From assembly GCF_019443505.1 (NCBI RefSeq), contig NZ_CP080377.1:5208001-5272000 (forward strand): a DNA stretch of 64,000 nt. Reading direction: 5' to 3'. The stretch is from Janthinobacterium sp. PAMC25594 (GTDB lineage Bacteria; Pseudomonadota; Gammaproteobacteria; Burkholderiales; Burkholderiaceae_D). The notes beneath the pieces were generated by a model. It was not told the origin of the DNA and made no database searches. It saw only the letters and a program-made list of their open reading frames with translations. Positions within the stretch are counted from its first letter, which is position 1; each line of letters opens with the position of its first letter. Shown here in pieces: positions 62,641-64,000 of this stretch. A program made the translations under genes and the position numbers.

Positions 62641-63248
62641 TCGTCAACCGCCTTGAATTGTTGCGTGCTGTGGTCGAAAGCATAGGCTGACCCGGCAGGC
62701 GCGTCCAGCAGGCGGATGAAGCGGTCGTCCACGCTGAGCACGGCGCCGAGCGAGACGAGCGCCACGTTGGCGCTGTCGTTGATGTAGTCGTCGCTCTCGT
62801 CGTTGGCCGTGAAGCGCCAGCCGCTGTCGTCGTCGTTGTCCGGCTCCTCGCGGTACAGATAGCCGACGGGCGCGCCGTCTTCCAGCACGCGTTTCGTCAC
62901 GAAGCACAGGCCCGCATAGCGGTTGACGAGGTTATCGTCATCGTCGTGCTGCGTATTGATGATGTGGCGCGCTTCGAAGGCGACGGGGTCCTTGGCCTGC
63001 AAGTCGGCGATGTAGCCGGGCATGTTGTCGAGTTTGCCTGTGAAATGGCCATGCGGTTCGATCGTCTCCACCAGCACCCACATGCGTTCGGCGCCCGGCG
63101 CCTGCGGATCGTCGCTGTGGAAGGCGAAGATCAGCTTGACCACCTCGCCGGGGCGCACCTGGGCAATGGCCTCGGGCGGCGATTTATAGAAAGTGTAGGG
63201 ATGGCGCGCCGCCAGATCGGCGGCGTCGGTCAGATGCCAGCTGGGCAT
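62637..63248 (-). CDS. DUF2314/DUF2185-like fusion protein
   Basis: A 203-aa acidic protein with two parts. The N-terminal part (residues 35-95, MWVLVETIEPHGHFTGKLDN) resembles DUF2314. The C-terminal part (CFVTKRVLEDGAPVGYLYRE to GAVLSVDDRFIRLLD) resembles DUF2185/Imm33-like domains, which occur as immunity proteins but also in unrelated settings. No toxin gene adjoins it. The start 63248 is the first ATG of the frame. It is translationally coupled to the YjbR-like gene. Confidence 0.6.
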   Translation of the reverse strand: MPSWHLTDAADLAARHPYTFYKSPPEAIAQVRPGEVVKLIFAFHSDDPQAPGAERMWVLVETIEPHGHFTGKLDNMPGYIADLQAKDPVAFEARHIINTQHDDDDNLVNRYAGLCFVTKRVLEDGAPVGYLYREEPDNDDDSGWRFTANDESDDYINDSANVALVSLGAVLSVDDRFIRLLDAPAGSAYAFDHSTQQFKAVDE

Positions 63249-63344
63249 GGTATTCCGTCGTCAGAGTGGGGGAATGTCCATGGTAGCCGATTGCCTGCCA
63301 GGATGGCCACCCGTACGCCAGGACTGTATTTGATAGGCCGGAAT

Positions 63345-63370
63345 AAAAAACGGGAGGCAGATGCCTCCCG
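63345..63370 (-). terminator. Terminator of the TonB-receptor gene
   Basis: CGGGAGGCA (63351-63359) pairs with TGCCTCCCG (63362-63370) and is followed on the minus strand by six T. Confidence 0.88.
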
Positions 63371-63393
63371 TGCTGCGTTGCTATTGCCAGTTA

Positions 63394-64000
63394 TTACCAG
63401 CTATAACCCGCCTTGGCGTAGTAATAGCGGCCGTTGAAGCCGTTCGGCGCGAAGATGCTGTAAGGCTGCGTGCCGTTGACGTTCAGGTTGCCGTTGCTGG
63501 TCACTTGCGCCGGGTAGCGGTTGGTGACGTTGTCGATGCCGGCCACCAGGCGCCAGTTCTTGCCCAGTTTCACGGAACCGGACACGTCCAGCACCCATTG
63601 CGGATCATACGTCTGGTCCAGCTTGACATCGTTTTGCGGCACGGTGAAGCTGCCGTAGCGCGTCACCAGTCCGTGCACGTTCCAGATGCCGAAGCCGTAG
63701 TCGGCGGCCAGGCTGAACTTGTCCTTCGGCGACGCCACCGTGATGCGGTCGATGCTCTGGCGGTCGATCAGTTTCAGGTTGTTGGCCGTCAGGATGGCCG
63801 GATTGTCGGCGATTTTCCGTACCGTGCTCTTGTTATGGTTGTAGGCCACGGTGAGGTCCAGGCGGTCCTTGTCCTGCAGGTCGATGCGGTAGGTGCTGAC
63901 GATGTCCACGCCTTCCGTGCGCGTGTCGACGGCGTTGGTGAAATAGCGTCCCGAGCCCACCGGCGTGCCCTGGGCGGCCAGGATGTTCTTCAAAGCATTG
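63394..64000 (-). CDS. TonB-dependent receptor, C-terminal part (partial)
   Basis: About 200 residues are present; the gene continues beyond 64000. The sequence shows outer-membrane beta-strand pairs (LDLTVAYNHNKST, KDKFSLAADYGFGIWNVHGL), a GIDNVTNRYPAQ segment and the C-terminal YYYAKAGYSW with terminal aromatic residue, as in TonB-dependent receptors. The substrate cannot be inferred from this part. Confidence 0.88.
   Translation of the reverse strand, partial: NALKNILAAQGTPVGSGRYFTNAVDTRTEGVDIVSTYRIDLQDKDRLDLTVAYNHNKSTVRKIADNPAILTANNLKLIDRQSIDRITVASPKDKFSLAADYGFGIWNVHGLVTRYGSFTVPQNDVKLDQTYDPQWVLDVSGSVKLGKNWRLVAGIDNVTNRYPAQVTSNGNLNVNGTQPYSIFAPNGFNGRYYYAKAGYSW

Noticed and set aside
1..64000. 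CRISPR arrays, prophage or intact insertion sequences
   Set aside because: No regularly spaced direct repeats, phage structural genes or transposase frames were seen.

Overview
The window looks like chromosomal DNA of a high-GC betaproteobacterium, most probably Oxalobacteraceae (Janthinobacterium/Massilia type). This rests on protein character and gene order: a PDH locus whose E3 carries its own lipoyl domain, fkpB-ispH next to radC, rpmB-rpmG, a phasin gene, and dispersed GGGGTCAG palindromes. The lineage is inferred, not tested. The content is almost entirely ordinary housekeeping and transport genes. There is no phage, plasmid, CRISPR array or intact transposase.

Layout. 0-3.3 kb: end of a c-type cytochrome, an SDR-like oxidoreductase divergent from a LysR regulator, and an orphan branched-chain amino acid binding protein. 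3.5-7.4 kb (minus strand): folD, prlC, holC and a small unknown gene. 7.9-14.2 kb: aceE-aceF-lpdA, behind a clear promoter and an inverted repeat. 14.4-15.6 kb: an odd protein with a decayed metallophosphoesterase domain. 15.6-20.8 kb: TetR regulator divergent from a tripartite EmrAB/OprM-type efflux operon. 20.8-31.8 kb: LysR/SDR pair, two metallopeptidases, a BON protein, an MFS transporter, an S9 peptidase and small envelope or unknown proteins. 31.9-36 kb: tRNA-Lys, a GspE/PilB-type ATPase, a spermidine-synthase-like protein, a glycine-zipper protein and a barstar-like protein. 36.2-41 kb: purN-rsmB-like operon, MscS channel, fatty acid desaturase. 41.2-43.3 kb: a large lipoprotein of atypical composition. 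43.4-46.3 kb: rpmG/rpmB, radC, fkpB-ispH. 46.6-50.3 kb: livHMGF. 50.4-55.6 kb: phasin, EamA exporter, nitroreductase, PBP7-type endopeptidase, IclR regulator, dgkA. 55.9-62.3 kb: sulfate uptake (sbp, cysT, cysW, cysA, cysB) with a small hydrolase and a 1-Cys peroxiredoxin inserted. The window ends with a YjbR-like protein, a DUF2314/DUF2185-like fusion and the C-terminus of a TonB-dependent receptor.

The most interesting non-coding signal is two families of dispersed intergenic palindromes whose copies differ by compensatory changes. One is a 66-nt GGGGTCAG...CTGACCCC element, present twice, each time 4-5 nt after a stop codon, with shorter forms elsewhere. The other is an 80-100 nt hairpin present three times. 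Both look like structured mobile or regulatory elements rather than random repeats. The most interesting coding signal is the decayed phosphoesterase at 14.4 kb. Several promoters and operator-like palindromes are also visible, including two promoters placed so that the lysR and purN messages would be leaderless.
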